In this document: positions 26,860 to 36,687 of the stretch, in pieces | Position numbering within the stretch: position 1 is the stretch's first letter | Layout of the letters: each line of letters opens with the position of its first letter | Source of the DNA: Aquibacillus saliphilus | GTDB lineage: Bacteria; Bacillota; Bacilli; Bacillales; Amphibacillaceae | Direction: 5' to 3' | DNA: 64,000 nt | Assembly: GCF_020404745.1 (NCBI RefSeq) | Contig: NZ_JAIZAP010000002.1 | Span: 1 to 64,000 of the forward strand | Notes under the pieces: model-generated | Database searches by the model: none | Seen by the model: only the letters and a program-made list of their open reading frames with translations | Told to the model about the DNA's origin: nothing | Position numbers and translations under genes: made by a program

Positions 26860-27316
26860 ACTTGCAAAGAAATTGAACGACCGACCAAAACAAATAATAC
26901 AATTAAAAAATGCACTGCAGATATTAGAAGCTGAAATATTGTTTGGTCAATCCCCCATTATAGAAGCGTGTGAAAATTTATCAAGACAGCTACCTGAACC
27001 AATCTCATTGCTTTTTAAAGGCATAAGCGAAGACTTAAGAAAACACCCCGGTAATTTGTATGATATATGGCGGAAGAATCTGGATAGTTTTTGGCCGATT
27101 GTATCATTAGGAGTCAATGAAAAAGAAATCTTACGTCAATTTGGCCGAACGCTCGGTCAACATGATTTTACACAGCAACAAAAACACATTCATTTAGCTT
27201 TAACACATTTAGATAGAGAATTACAAGAAGCTCATGATTACCAGTTTCGTTACAGCAAAATGGTCAAAACACTCGGGTTTCTAACTGGGCTATTAGTAGT
27301 ACTGCTCTTGATCTAA
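26804..27316 (+). CDS. spoIIIAB: Stage III sporulation protein SpoIIIAB
   Basis: A 170-residue protein with a hydrophobic helix at each end (residues 1-18 and 152-170) and a helical middle, resembling the GspF platform of type II secretion. It is a part of the SpoIIIA channel. The ATG lies inside the spoIIIAA frame. Motifs include LKNALQILEAEILFGQSPI and LGQHDFTQQQKHI. Confidence 0.93.
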   Translation: MKWIGALLLLSATTWVGFELAKKLNDRPKQIIQLKNALQILEAEILFGQSPIIEACENLSRQLPEPISLLFKGISEDLRKHPGNLYDIWRKNLDSFWPIVSLGVNEKEILRQFGRTLGQHDFTQQQKHIHLALTHLDRELQEAHDYQFRYSKMVKTLGFLTGLLVVLLLI

Positions 27317-27337
27317 ATAAGAAAGGAGTAAGACGAA

Positions 27338-27544
27338 ATGCTAGGTGACGCATCAGTATTATTTCAAATTGCAGGGATTGGCATCATTGTGGCTATGATT
27401 CATACGATTTTGAAACAAATGGGAAAAGAGGAGTATGCTCAGTTTGCGAGTTTAGTAGGATTCATTATTGTTTTAATATTCGTAATAAATGGTATTTCGG
27501 ACTTATTTCAACAGATAAAATCTGTATTCTTATTCCAGGGGTAG
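27338..27544 (+). CDS. spoIIIAC: Stage III sporulation protein SpoIIIAC
   Basis: A 68-residue membrane protein with two helices around KQMGKEEYAQ. It is a short paralogue of SpoIIIAD and part of the feeding-channel complex. AAGGAGTAAGACGAA precedes the ATG. Three bases separate it from spoIIIAD. Confidence 0.93.
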   Translation: MLGDASVLFQIAGIGIIVAMIHTILKQMGKEEYAQFASLVGFIIVLIFVINGISDLFQQIKSVFLFQG

Positions 27545-27547
27545 CTT

Positions 27548-27937
27548 ATGGAAATCATTCAAATTGTAAGTTTAGGTATTATAACGAGTTTATTAGTTTT
27601 AATAATTAAGGAACAGAAACCCTCATTCGCATTCTTTCTAATTTTACTAACAGGAATATTTATTTTCATAACTATTATTGGACATGTCGCTGAGATTCTT
27701 AATTTAATATATTACCTCGGAGAAAAGGCGAATGTAAACGGAATGTATATCGAAACTATTTTGCAAATAATAGGAATAGCTTATTTAGCAGAATTCGGTG
27801 CTTCTATTACGAGAGATGCTGGTTTAAGTTCAGTTGCATCAAAAATAGAGCTGGCAGGAAAGGTACTTATTCTTGTTCTGGCAGTACCTATTTTAACTGC
27901 CGTAATTGAAACGATTATAGGGTTTATCCCTGCTTAA
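27548..27937 (+). CDS. spoIIIAD: Stage III sporulation protein SpoIIIAD
   Basis: A 129-residue membrane protein with four hydrophobic segments; the C-terminal half has AYLAEFGASITRDAGLSSVA, conserved in the family. It belongs to the SpoIIIA complex in the mother-cell-derived membrane. The start follows the spoIIIAC stop directly (GGGGTAGCTT). Confidence 0.93.
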   Translation: MEIIQIVSLGIITSLLVLIIKEQKPSFAFFLILLTGIFIFITIIGHVAEILNLIYYLGEKANVNGMYIETILQIIGIAYLAEFGASITRDAGLSSVASKIELAGKVLILVLAVPILTAVIETIIGFIPA

Positions 27938-27964
27938 GTCTTGGAAGGGGGCGGGATTTATTGA

Positions 27965-29152
27965 ATGAAGCGATTAGTGATCTTAACTATATCTGGTCTA
28001 GTAATTCTGATTCTAAGTAGTTTCTATCCTCTCCAGGCTGATGCAGCACCTCAAGTAGATAGTGAAGAAAAGTCTCAAGTGTTAGATGTAAACTCGATTA
28101 ATTTTGACGAAGTAAAAGGCTATTGGGATAAAGTGGTTAATGAATATGGCGGGTATCTACCCGAAATTCAGAAAACAAGCTTTCTTGAATTTATTCAAAA
28201 TCAACATTCTTTGTCTCTAAAAGAATGGATAGTAGGAATTACAAAGTTTTTCTTTCATGAGTTAGTAATCAACGGAAAATTATTAGGAACACTGATTATG
28301 CTTACACTATTTTGTGTGATTCTACAAAGTCTGCAAACAGCGTTTGAAAGTAAGACAGTTAGTAAAGTAGCATATGCCGTTATTTACCTTGTGCTAATTG
28401 TACTTGCGTTAAACAGCTTTAAGTTAGCGGCATCCTATGTAAACGACACGATCAACTTGATGAGTGATTTTATGATTGCGTTATTACCACTGATGTTGGG
28501 ATTGATGGCAACATTTGGAAACGTTGTTGCTGTTTCTTTCTTTCATCCGATTATTATTTTTTTAATTCATACGAGTGTACTGTTAATTTCAAATGTTGTT
28601 ATACCTTTATTTTTCTTATCTGCGCTATTAAATATTGTCAGTACTCTAAGTGAAGAGTATAAAGTAACACAGTTAGCTGATTTACTTAAAAACATTGGGC
28701 TTGGTTTGCTAGGAGCTTTTTTAACCATCTTTTTGGGTGTGATTTCTGTACAAGGAGCAACTAGTGCAGTCCAAGATGGTGTAGCGATGAAAACGGCAAA
28801 GTTTGTGACAGGGAACTTCATACCAGTCGTTGGAAGAATGTTTACCGACGCTACCGATACGATACTAACAGCATCTTTGTTGTTGAAAAATGCAGTTGGT
28901 TTAGTTGGGGTGATCATATTACTTGGGTTAGTTCTATTCCCAGCAATACAGATATTTGTTATCTCTCTAATCTATAAATTAACTTCTGCCTTACTTCAAC
29001 CTATCGGGGATGGGCCGGTTATAACTTCTATGAACACAATAAGTAAGCATATTTTATATATTTTCGCAGCTTTACTTGTAGTATCTTTTATGTTTTTTCT
29101 AGCAATTGTAATTTTGGTTGCATCCAGTAATCTTACCCTAATGCTGCGGTAA
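27965..29152 (+). CDS. spoIIIAE: Stage III sporulation protein SpoIIIAE
   Basis: A 395-residue polytopic protein with an N-terminal signal-like segment (to about residue 26, ending in ADAA), an extracytoplasmic region and about seven membrane helices. It is the largest membrane part of the SpoIIIA channel. GGAAGGGGGCGGG lies upstream of the ATG. Confidence 0.94.
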   Translation: MKRLVILTISGLVILILSSFYPLQADAAPQVDSEEKSQVLDVNSINFDEVKGYWDKVVNEYGGYLPEIQKTSFLEFIQNQHSLSLKEWIVGITKFFFHELVINGKLLGTLIMLTLFCVILQSLQTAFESKTVSKVAYAVIYLVLIVLALNSFKLAASYVNDTINLMSDFMIALLPLMLGLMATFGNVVAVSFFHPIIIFLIHTSVLLISNVVIPLFFLSALLNIVSTLSEEYKVTQLADLLKNIGLGLLGAFLTIFLGVISVQGATSAVQDGVAMKTAKFVTGNFIPVVGRMFTDATDTILTASLLLKNAVGLVGVIILLGLVLFPAIQIFVISLIYKLTSALLQPIGDGPVITSMNTISKHILYIFAALLVVSFMFFLAIVILVASSNLTLMLR

Positions 29153-29168
29153 GGAGGGGGTTATCGGG

Positions 29169-29783
29169 TTGGATTTTATTACTGATTGGATAACGCAAAT
29201 TATATTATTTATCTTATTAGCTATGGTTGTTGAATTAATTTTGCCGAATTCAACTATGAAAAAATATATTAATATGGTTGTTGGTCTGTTGTTGATTTTA
29301 ATTTTTCTTCAGCCGCTTTTTCAACTATTTCAAGTCGATGTAGAGGATGTGTTCACTAGTGGAATCCCTACTCTGGATACATCTGGAGAAGAAGAAATGA
29401 TGAAAAATTCAATAGAATTAAAAAAAAGGGAAATACAAGCCTCACAAGATGCATATGTTTTAGAAGAGATGGCTGTCCAAATGATAAATAAAGTGGAAGA
29501 GGGGTTGGTTGAAGAGTATGGAGTAGAGATTGTAGATATTAACTATCAGTTTAAAGATGATCAACTAGATATGGAAAAATTGAAAAATACTAATGTAATG
29601 CTAAGAAAAAATGATGAAAAAAAGTCAAGCGATGGCGTTGTTAATGAAGTCGTCATTGATACTAACAGGTACAAGAAACCAGAACAACCAACACCGGAGA
29701 GTGAAGAAATAAACTCTTACTTATCTGATCAATGGCAGCTTGATCAAGAATTAATAACTATTCTATGGGAGGGGGGGATATAG
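29169..29783 (+). CDS. spoIIIAF: Stage III sporulation protein SpoIIIAF
   Basis: A 204-residue protein with two N-terminal membrane helices (about residues 7-24 and 32-52) and a soluble ring-forming-type domain in the intermembrane space. A TTG start at 29169 is used: AAGGAGGGGG precedes it and no ATG fits. The stop overlaps the spoIIIAG start codon. Confidence 0.92.
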   Translation: MDFITDWITQIILFILLAMVVELILPNSTMKKYINMVVGLLLILIFLQPLFQLFQVDVEDVFTSGIPTLDTSGEEEMMKNSIELKKREIQASQDAYVLEEMAVQMINKVEEGLVEEYGVEIVDINYQFKDDQLDMEKLKNTNVMLRKNDEKKSSDGVVNEVVIDTNRYKKPEQPTPESEEINSYLSDQWQLDQELITILWEGGI

Positions 29784-30439
29784 TGGGTAATCCATTTGAG
29801 AAGTTATTCTCTCATTATAAATTAAAAACTGAAGATGGGAAAAAACCAACTAAGTTAGGTTATATACTTATCATTGCTTTGATAGGGCTACTAATCCTAA
29901 TAGTAAGTAACCTGTTTCAATCTTCATCTAAAGATGAACCTGATCTATCCCTATCTAGCCAGGATGAAGGATTATCAAGTGAGGAACAAGCGGCGTTTTT
30001 GAATAAAGAAGATAATAAAACTAGCTTGGTGGAAGAAATAGAGACGGGTTATGAAACTGATTTGATAAACCTGCTAGAAAAGGTCCAAGGAATTTCTGAC
30101 GTAGATGTGATGGTAAATCTAGATTCTACTAATCAACAAGTCTATGAAAAGAATCTAATTATCGGAACCCAAACAACAGAAGAAACAGACCAAAATGGTG
30201 GAGAAAGATATGTGGAGGATGCAACAAAAGAACAGCAAGTTGTCATTGTAAGGCAAGGCGATAAAGAGGTCCCATTAGTAGTTCAAACAAAAAAGCCCGA
30301 GGTTAGAGGTGTGTTCGTAGTGGCTAAGGGCGTTGATCATATTGAATTGGAACAAGGGGTAGTTGAAGCTGTATCACGAGTGCTAAATGTCCCGTCTCAT
30401 AAAATATCTGTGATGCCTAAAAATAAAGGGGAGGAATAA
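29783..30439 (+). CDS. spoIIIAG: Stage III sporulation channel protein SpoIIIAG
   Basis: A 218-residue protein with one membrane helix (about residues 28-47) and a ring-building-motif domain; SpoIIIAG forms a large ring in the intermembrane space. A GTG at 29783 is chosen: GGGAGGGGGG precedes it and it overlaps the spoIIIAF stop (TAGTG). The C-terminal VRGVFVVAKGVDHIEL segment is typical. Confidence 0.92.
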   Translation: MGNPFEKLFSHYKLKTEDGKKPTKLGYILIIALIGLLILIVSNLFQSSSKDEPDLSLSSQDEGLSSEEQAAFLNKEDNKTSLVEEIETGYETDLINLLEKVQGISDVDVMVNLDSTNQQVYEKNLIIGTQTTEETDQNGGERYVEDATKEQQVVIVRQGDKEVPLVVQTKKPEVRGVFVVAKGVDHIELEQGVVEAVSRVLNVPSHKISVMPKNKGEE

Positions 30440-30441
30440 AA

Positions 30442-31038
30442 ATGTTAAAAAAACAAACTGTCTGGTTGCTAACCATGTTAAGTCTAATGATCGTTCTTAG
30501 TGTTTACTACATGAGTTCACCAAATGGAGGAGAAATTGCATACTTAGATCAAGAAACTGAGGGAGACGATCAAACGGCGGCTACTGATTTAGTTGAAGAA
30601 GGAGAAAATCTTGATGCAACAGAGGAAACAGAAGAAACACTAGAAATGGATAGTGAAGAAGGAACGGTAACATCATCAATTTCAACAGATGAATTATTTA
30701 CGTCAACAAGGATGAAAATTGAGGATGAAAGAAGCAGAAGAATTGAACAATTAGATGATATTGTTGCTTCAAGCGTAGCATCTACCGAAGAGGTAAATGC
30801 AGCATATGATGAAATAAAGGAACTGGATAGTCTGTCAACAAAGGAATTAATTTTAGAAGATGATATTAAGGCAGAAAAGGGTTATCCGGATGTTCTCGTC
30901 CGTACAAAAGATAATGAGGTTGTTGTAACAGTAAAATCAGATGAACTATCTGATACAGATGCAAACCACATTATGCAAATGGCTAAAGACGAATTTGGAG
31001 AAATTTATGTGGAAGTTAAATTTCAACCTGTAAGTTAA
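30442..31038 (+). CDS. spoIIIAH: Stage III sporulation channel protein SpoIIIAH
   Basis: A 198-residue bitopic protein: one N-terminal helix (residues 6-26), an acidic linker with many glutamate and threonine residues, then a YscJ/FliF-like ring domain that pairs with forespore SpoIIQ. The FTSTRMKIEDERSRRIEQLD helix and the VVTVKSDELSDTDANHIMQM segment are typical. The acidic linker is notable. GGGGAGGAATAAAA precedes the ATG; a terminator follows. Confidence 0.93.
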   Translation: MLKKQTVWLLTMLSLMIVLSVYYMSSPNGGEIAYLDQETEGDDQTAATDLVEEGENLDATEETEETLEMDSEEGTVTSSISTDELFTSTRMKIEDERSRRIEQLDDIVASSVASTEEVNAAYDEIKELDSLSTKELILEDDIKAEKGYPDVLVRTKDNEVVVTVKSDELSDTDANHIMQMAKDEFGEIYVEVKFQPVS

Positions 31039-31066
31039 GTACACTTTTATATAAGTTTTAAATTGT

Positions 31067-31109
31067 AAAAGCTGACTCTGGTGTTAGAATGCGCCGGAGT
31101 CAGCTTTTT
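31067..31109 (+). terminator. Terminator after the spoIIIA operon
   Basis: AAAAGCTGACTC pairs with GAGTCAGCTTTT with an inner TGG(T)G/CGCC stem, followed by T residues. Confidence 0.85.
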
Positions 31110-31321
31110 AACCGATTAAAGAGATATTGTCGTTGATTAATTGGTTCAATTTTTTAGTAATTAATAAATGTGTTATTATATATACTAAGGCTTGGTGATA
31201 AAATAAGAAATAGTAATACCTATCTACTTACAATAGTAAAGAAGATCGGTAATAAATACTCTACTTTTTATATTATGGTTGCAGTTTTTAGCTCCTTTTC
31301 GTAAAATGTTAAGAGGAGTTA

Positions 31322-31338
31322 TTAGTACCTGTTATTAA
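31322..31338 (+). promoter_or_regulatory. FapR-box-like operator upstream of accB
   Basis: TTAGTACCTGTTATTAA closely matches the 17-bp FapR operator (for example TTAGTACCTAGTCTTAA in B. subtilis). FapR represses membrane-lipid genes until malonyl-CoA binds it. It lies 27 nt before the accB ATG, in a 326-nt gap that otherwise shows only the upstream terminator. Confidence 0.55.
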
Positions 31339-31364
31339 ATGCCGAAATTAAAGGGGTGCATAGG

Positions 31365-31838
31365 ATGTTAAAAATGCAAGAAATTCATGACTTAATAAAA
31401 CTAATTGATGAATCATCAATTGATGAATTTGCTTATGAAACGAATGGAACTAAGGTTTCACTAAAAAAACATAAAGGTGAGGTTATTTCTACAGAACCAA
31501 TTAATCCTCCAATACCACAAGTGGAGCTACCTAAGAAGGCTGAAACAAAGACGGAAGAAAACGAATCGCCAGTAAACCAAGAGGACGGGCAGAGTGATTT
31601 TGATTACGAAATTGTCTCTCCAATGGTTGGTACCTTTTATGCAGCCCCTTCACCAGACAAAGATAATTATGTTCAACTAGGTGATAAGGTAAAACCCGAT
31701 ACAGTGGTAAGTATAATCGAAGCGATGAAATTATTTAACGAAATTGAAGCAGAAGTCTCTGGAGAAATTGTCGAAATATTGGCTGAGGATGGCGAGCTAG
31801 TAGAATATGGACAACCATTATACAGAGTAAAAGCATAG
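31365..31838 (+). CDS. accB: Biotin carboxyl carrier protein of acetyl-CoA carboxylase
   Basis: A 157-residue carrier. The N-terminal helix ([20 protein letters not shown]), a proline/glutamate-rich linker and a C-terminal biotinyl domain are in the usual order; biotin attaches to K122 in EAMKL. It shuttles carboxyl groups for malonyl-CoA synthesis. Start 31365 ([10 protein letters not shown]) follows GGGGTG. It is 15 nt upstream of accC and likely in the same transcript. Confidence 0.95.
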   Translation: MLKMQEIHDLIKLIDESSIDEFAYETNGTKVSLKKHKGEVISTEPINPPIPQVELPKKAETKTEENESPVNQEDGQSDFDYEIVSPMVGTFYAAPSPDKDNYVQLGDKVKPDTVVSIIEAMKLFNEIEAEVSGEIVEILAEDGELVEYGQPLYRVKA

Positions 31839-31853
31839 TAAGGGGATGACAGT

Positions 31854-33218
31854 GTGATTAAAAAGCTCTTAATAGCTAACAGGGGTGAAATAGCTGTACG
31901 TATTATACGAGCTTGTAAAGAGTTAGGGATAGAAACTGTAGCTGTTTATTCAGAAGCTGATAGAGATTCTCTTCATGTACAACTCGCAGATCAAGCATAT
32001 TGTATTGGCCCGATACATAGTAAAGATAGCTACTTAAATTTCACGAATATTATGAGTGTGGCTACGTTAACAGAAGTGGACGCTATTCACCCAGGATATG
32101 GTTTCTTGGCTGAAAATGCTGACTTTGCTGAAATTTGCAAAGCTTGTAACATTATATTTGTTGGACCTAGTCCATATGCAATTCAGAAAATGGGTACTAA
32201 AGATGTAGCAAGAGAAACAATGCGACAAGCTGGAGTTCCAATTGTTCCGGGATCAGATGGAATTATTAAAGATGAAGACGAAGGTATAAAAGTAGCAGAA
32301 CAAATAGGTTATCCAGTCATCATTAAGGCAACTGCTGGTGGCGGTGGTAAAGGTATTAGAGTAGCAAGAACAAAAGAAGAGTTTGTTAAGGGTCTTCAGA
32401 TGACACAGAATGAAGCTAAGACAGCCTTTGGTAATCCTGGAGTTTATTTAGAAAAATATATAGAGGACTTCCGTCATGTTGAAATTCAAGTTTTAGCTGA
32501 CAATCATGGAAATGTCGTACATCTCGGTGAGAGAGATTGCACCATCCAAAGGCGGTTACAAAAATTAATTGAAGAATCGCCATCACCTGCTATAACACCT
32601 CATCTAAGAGAACAGATGGGTAATGCTTCGGTTAAAGCAGCCAAGGCCGTAGAGTATTCAGGAGCTGGAACGATTGAGTTTATTTTTGATAAAAATGAAG
32701 AATCATTTTACTTTATGGAAATGAATACAAGAATTCAGGTGGAACATCCCGTTACAGAAATGGTAACTGGAATTGATTTAATAAAGGAACAAATTAATAT
32801 TGCTAATAATGAGAAGCTCTCTTTTAAACAAGAGGATGTTACCTTTACAGGATGGGCAATCGAATGCCGGATAAATGCGGAAAATCCATTTAAACAATTC
32901 ATGCCCTCTCCAGGTGAAATACAAATGTATCTGCCGCCTGGTGGTTTCGGAGTAAGAGTTGACTCAGCTGCATATCCTGGTTATAAAATTCCACCATACT
33001 ACGATTCAATGATAGCTAAATTAATAACTTATGGTAAGACTAGACAAGAAGCGATTGACCGAATGAAACGCTCTTTAGACGAATTTGTTGTTGAAGGAAT
33101 TTCAACAACAATTCCATTTCACAGTAGAATGATGGAACATCCCGTCTTTGTAAAAGGAGATTTTAACACGAAATTTCTTGAGAATTATACTATAATGGAA
33201 AGTGATAGTACTACTTAG
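31854..33218 (+). CDS. accC: Biotin carboxylase subunit of acetyl-CoA carboxylase
   Basis: A 454-residue ATP-grasp enzyme that carboxylates biotin on AccB with bicarbonate and ATP. It shows [19 protein letters not shown] at the start, the glycine-rich loop [29 protein letters not shown] and [19 protein letters not shown] start at 31854 follows GGGGATG. The gene pair with accB is typical of Bacillaceae; yqhY follows five codons later. Confidence 0.96.
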   Translation: MIKKLLIANRGEIAVRIIRACKELGIETVAVYSEADRDSLHVQLADQAYCIGPIHSKDSYLNFTNIMSVATLTEVDAIHPGYGFLAENADFAEICKACNIIFVGPSPYAIQKMGTKDVARETMRQAGVPIVPGSDGIIKDEDEGIKVAEQIGYPVIIKATAGGGGKGIRVARTKEEFVKGLQMTQNEAKTAFGNPGVYLEKYIEDFRHVEIQVLADNHGNVVHLGERDCTIQRRLQKLIEESPSPAITPHLREQMGNASVKAAKAVEYSGAGTIEFIFDKNEESFYFMEMNTRIQVEHPVTEMVTGIDLIKEQINIANNEKLSFKQEDVTFTGWAIECRINAENPFKQFMPSPGEIQMYLPPGGFGVRVDSAAYPGYKIPPYYDSMIAKLITYGKTRQEAIDRMKRSLDEFVVEGISTTIPFHSRMMEHPVFVKGDFNTKFLENYTIMESDSTT

Positions 33219-33232
33219 AAGGAGTGAACAAA

Positions 33233-33631
33233 ATGAGTGAAAACTCTTTGTTGAAGGTTAGTGAAGATTCTAATTTAGGTAGAGTAGAAATAGCTCCTGA
33301 AGTAATTGAAGTAATAGCTGGGATTGCAACAACAGAAATAACCGGTGTATCGGCAATGCGTGGCAATTTTGCTAGTGGTGTAGTAGAACGGTTAGGTAAA
33401 AAATCACATGGAAAAGGGATAAAAGTCGAATTAACAGAAACTGGAGTTTTGATTGATGTTTTTGTTGTATTAGATTATGGTATCACAATTCCAGAAATAG
33501 CTCAGAAAATTCAAACCAATATTAGGCAGGCTTTAATGAATATGACAGCACTCGAGATTGATGAGATAAATATTCATGTAGTTGGAGTGCATATGGAGCA
33601 AAGAGTAGAGACGAACGAAACCCAAGAATGA
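33233..33631 (+). CDS. yqhY: Asp23/Gls24 family protein YqhY
   Basis: A 132-residue DUF322 (Asp23) protein with GRVEIAPEVIEVIAGIATTEI, VELTETGVLIDVFVVLDYG and a C-terminal NIHVVGV segment. In B. subtilis it is clustered with accBC and its loss disturbs acetyl-CoA carboxylase activity, so a regulatory link is plausible. Start 33233 follows AAGGAGTGAAC; the GTG at 33224 overlaps that site. Confidence 0.9.
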   Translation: MSENSLLKVSEDSNLGRVEIAPEVIEVIAGIATTEITGVSAMRGNFASGVVERLGKKSHGKGIKVELTETGVLIDVFVVLDYGITIPEIAQKIQTNIRQALMNMTALEIDEINIHVVGVHMEQRVETNETQE

Positions 33632-33704
33632 GGTAAAACTTCAAGTTGGTGAATACTTTCACTGATTGTTAAAAGAGCCACTCAGGCCTTTAATGGTAGT
33701 TCCT

Positions 33705-33758
33705 CCACTTATTTTTCATGTTTATCAGAAATAAATAAGTGGGGCTCACTGCTTTTTT
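33705..33758 (+). terminator. Hairpin with T-run after yqhY (first of two)
   Basis: CCACTTATTT (33705-33714) pairs with AAATAAGTGG (33733-33742). An outer GAGCC (33675) may pair with GGCTC (33743). TTTTTT follows at 33753. Confidence 0.65.
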
Positions 33759-33776
33759 AAGGTGCGGTGGAATCCA

Positions 33777-33829
33777 AAAGGGCCTACGGGAGACAAAATA
33801 TTCTCCCTATGCGCCCTTTCTTTTTTTTC
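33777..33829 (+). terminator. Second terminator in the yqhY-nusB gap
   Basis: AAAGGGC and GGGAGA pair with TCTCCC and GCCCTTT around CAAAATAT, followed by TTTCTTTTTTTT. With the first hairpin this gives two terminators within 125 nt of a 348-nt gap; the remaining sequence up to nusB is AT-rich with no other clear element. Confidence 0.8.
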
Positions 33830-33979
33830 ACTATAGGAGAGCCTTTATAATCTTTAAATCTAATCATTCGAACAAATACGATTACTTAAATGGATAAAAA
33901 GTAAAAGTGATGTATATGGCGTTGAATTGTGGAAAATGTTATCATTTGTAAAGATAAGTTATGAAGGAGAATGTAAAGA

Positions 33980-34369
33980 ATGAAACGAAGAATAGCTAGA
34001 GAAAAGGCTTTTCAGATCCTTTTTCAAATGGATATAAACGATATCGAACCAAAAGATGCGATCGACTATGTACTTGAAGATCAAAAAGAACAGGAAATAG
34101 ACGCTTTTTTGAATCAAATGGTTAATGGTGTTACCGATAATAAACAAGAAATTGATTCAAGAATTACCGATAACTTAGAAAATTGGACACTCTCGCGTCT
34201 TGCGTCTGTTGAAAAAACGTTATTAAGGATCGCTGCATTTGAAATGTTTTACGGTGTAGAAACTCCACAAGGTGTAGCTATTAATGAAGCAGTAGAGTTG
34301 GCTAATACCTATGGGGATGAAAAATCCGGTAAATTTATAAATGGTGTCCTTTCAAAAATGATCAAATAG
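33980..34369 (+). CDS. nusB: Transcription antitermination factor NusB
   Basis: A 129-residue all-helical RNA-binding protein that joins NusE (S10) at boxA to keep rRNA transcription going. It starts MKRRIAREKAFQILFQMD and has LASVEKTLLRIAAFEM and VAINEAVELANTYGDEKSGKFINGVL, all typical. GAAGGAGA precedes the ATG. It begins the nusB-folD-xseA-xseB-ispA group. Confidence 0.95.
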   Translation: MKRRIAREKAFQILFQMDINDIEPKDAIDYVLEDQKEQEIDAFLNQMVNGVTDNKQEIDSRITDNLENWTLSRLASVEKTLLRIAAFEMFYGVETPQGVAINEAVELANTYGDEKSGKFINGVLSKMIK

Positions 34370-34380
34370 GGGTGAAGTAG

Positions 34381-35235
34381 ATGACAGCAGAAGTAATCTA
34401 TGGTAGTGAGTTAGCAGCAAATTTACGTAGTGAGATGAAGATCGAAGTTGATGCATTAAGAGAAAAAGGAATTATTCCAACGTTAACCGTGGTAATAATT
34501 GGTGATGACCCAGCTTCGAAATCCTATGTACGTGGTAAGCAAAAGGCATCGAAAGAAGTGGGAGTCGAGTCAAATTTAATTGAGCTTCCATCGACAACAT
34601 CTCAACAGGAGCTATTAAATCTAATTGATCAGTTAAATGAGGATAAGGTGAATCACGGAATCCTAGTTCAATTACCTTTGCCAAAGCATATAGATGAACA
34701 AATCATCATCGAGGCAATCTCACCATCAAAAGATGTCGATGGTTTTCATCCAATCAATATAGGCAGAATGATTTCGGGAAAAGATACGTTCTTTCCGTGT
34801 ACACCATTCGGTATTATTACAATGCTGAAATCTAAGAACATCGAAATAGAAGGAAAAAAAGCTGTGGTTGTCGGTAGAAGTAACATAGTTGGCAAACCAG
34901 TCGGGCAGTTATTATTAAACGAAAATGCAACAGTAACTTATTGTCATTCTAAAACCAAGAATATGAGAGAATTTACTGAAGATGCAGATATATTAATTGT
35001 AGCTGTCGGTAAAGAACATTTTCTAACAGGTGATGATATAAAAACAGGCGCAGTTGTAGTTGACGTGGGCGTTAATCGTATGGCTAATGGAAAACTAACA
35101 GGTGATGTAGAGTTTGAATCAGCTAAAGAGAAGGCTTCATATATAACTCCAGTTCCAAAAGGTGTCGGACCAATGACAATCACTATGCTGTTACATAATA
35201 CAATCAAGTCCGCACGTCAATTTAATAATCTCTAA
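34381..35235 (+). CDS. folD: Bifunctional methylenetetrahydrofolate dehydrogenase/cyclohydrolase
   Basis: A 284-residue enzyme converting 5,10-methylene-THF to 10-formyl-THF with NADP+. The N-terminal KSYVRGKQKASKEVG segment holds the catalytic lysine; DVDGFHPINIGRM, VVGRSNIVGKPVGQLLL and the C-terminal TPVPKGVGPMTITMLLHNT motifs are present. It links methylene-THF from the upstream glycine-cleavage genes to formyl transfer. GGGGTGAAGTAG precedes the ATG. Confidence 0.95.
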   Translation: MTAEVIYGSELAANLRSEMKIEVDALREKGIIPTLTVVIIGDDPASKSYVRGKQKASKEVGVESNLIELPSTTSQQELLNLIDQLNEDKVNHGILVQLPLPKHIDEQIIIEAISPSKDVDGFHPINIGRMISGKDTFFPCTPFGIITMLKSKNIEIEGKKAVVVGRSNIVGKPVGQLLLNENATVTYCHSKTKNMREFTEDADILIVAVGKEHFLTGDDIKTGAVVVDVGVNRMANGKLTGDVEFESAKEKASYITPVPKGVGPMTITMLLHNTIKSARQFNNL

Positions 35236-35334
35236 AGCTAAAGTGAAAATTTAATCTAGAGGCCCCATTATGAAAAGTGAAAGCTAGCAATCCTAGTTTT
35301 GAAAATACAAAAAAAGTAGACGAAGGTGTCTAAA

Positions 35335-36687
35335 ATGGATCAAAAATATTTAACTGTTAGTGCACTTACAAAATATTTAAAAAGAAAGTTTGAGTTGGAT
35401 AAACATTTAAAGGAAATATGGTTAAAAGGCGAAATTTCTAATTTTAAACACCATAGCCGTGGCCACATGTATTTAACGCTGAAAGATGATAAGTCAAGAA
35501 TACAAGCGGTAATGTTTGCCGGTAATAATCGATATATGAAATTCAGACCAGAAAATGGTATGAACGTTCTTATTAAAGGTGAAATAAATATATATGAACC
35601 ACAAGGGCAGTACCAGCTATATATTCAACAAATGGAACCAGATGGTATTGGATCTCTTTATCTTGCCTTCGAACAATTAAAGGAAAAATTGGCCAAGGAA
35701 GGATTATTTGATGAATCAACGAAACTCCCTATTCCAAAGTTTCCTAAGCATATCGGTATAATAACTTCCCCTACAGGTGCTGCGATTCGTGATATTATCA
35801 CAACCATAAGAAGAAGATATCCAATCATCAAAATATCGATTATACCGGCCTTAGTGCAGGGTGAACAATCGGCTGCATCTGTTGTAAAAGCAATTGAGCT
35901 CGCCAATAATTTAAACGAGTTTGATGTATTGATTGTCGGTCGCGGTGGCGGGTCGATAGAGGAATTATGGAGTTTCAATGAAGAAAAAGTGGCTCGCGCA
36001 ATCGCGACTTCAAAAGTTCCAATTATCTCTGCGGTTGGCCATGAAACGGATTTTACTATTAGTGACTTTGTTGCAGACCTAAGAGCGGCAACCCCAACTG
36101 GTGCAGCGGAACTAGCAGTGCCATCTCAGCAAGAATTAAAAGAAAAGCTAAATGCACATAAGCGAGCACTAAATCGAGCGACTATTTCGAGATTAGCGAC
36201 AGCCAAAGAAAAATTAGATCAGATGACAAGGTCATACGCTTTCCGTTACCCCGCACAATTAATACAACAAAAAGAACAACAGCTTGACAAGCAAGTGGAT
36301 CAACTTACAAAATCAATGACTGTATTAAACAGTACAAATAATAAACAGTGGCAACATCTGCAAAAACGGTTAGTCCAACAACATCCAAAGAAGCAACTAA
36401 TCCAGCTTAAGAATGAAATTAATCAATTAACCCTGAGGACTCAACATGCATTTAAGAGCGAATACCAATCTTTAAACCAAAGGTTTGATTCTACGCTTGA
36501 AAAATTGGCAATCCTTAACCCGCTTACAACTATGAAAAGAGGGTATTCCGTATCTTATTCTGAAAAAGGCGATGTTATCCGTTCAAGTAAACAAGTAGAG
36601 CCAGGGGAACAAATTACTGTAAAACTTTATCAAGGTTCTTTGGATTGCCAAGTATGGGGCATTGAGGAGGAAAAAGAAAATGACTAA
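35335..36687 (+). CDS. xseA: Exodeoxyribonuclease VII large subunit
   Basis: A 450-residue catalytic subunit of a single-strand-specific exonuclease used in mismatch and other repair. An N-terminal OB domain ([20 protein letters not shown]) is followed by the catalytic region ([43 protein letters not shown]) and a long C-terminal coiled coil. Start 35335 follows GAAGGTGT. The 3' end overlaps xseB by 8 nt. Confidence 0.94.
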   Translation: MDQKYLTVSALTKYLKRKFELDKHLKEIWLKGEISNFKHHSRGHMYLTLKDDKSRIQAVMFAGNNRYMKFRPENGMNVLIKGEINIYEPQGQYQLYIQQMEPDGIGSLYLAFEQLKEKLAKEGLFDESTKLPIPKFPKHIGIITSPTGAAIRDIITTIRRRYPIIKISIIPALVQGEQSAASVVKAIELANNLNEFDVLIVGRGGGSIEELWSFNEEKVARAIATSKVPIISAVGHETDFTISDFVADLRAATPTGAAELAVPSQQELKEKLNAHKRALNRATISRLATAKEKLDQMTRSYAFRYPAQLIQQKEQQLDKQVDQLTKSMTVLNSTNNKQWQHLQKRLVQQHPKKQLIQLKNEINQLTLRTQHAFKSEYQSLNQRFDSTLEKLAILNPLTTMKRGYSVSYSEKGDVIRSSKQVEPGEQITVKLYQGSLDCQVWGIEEEKEND

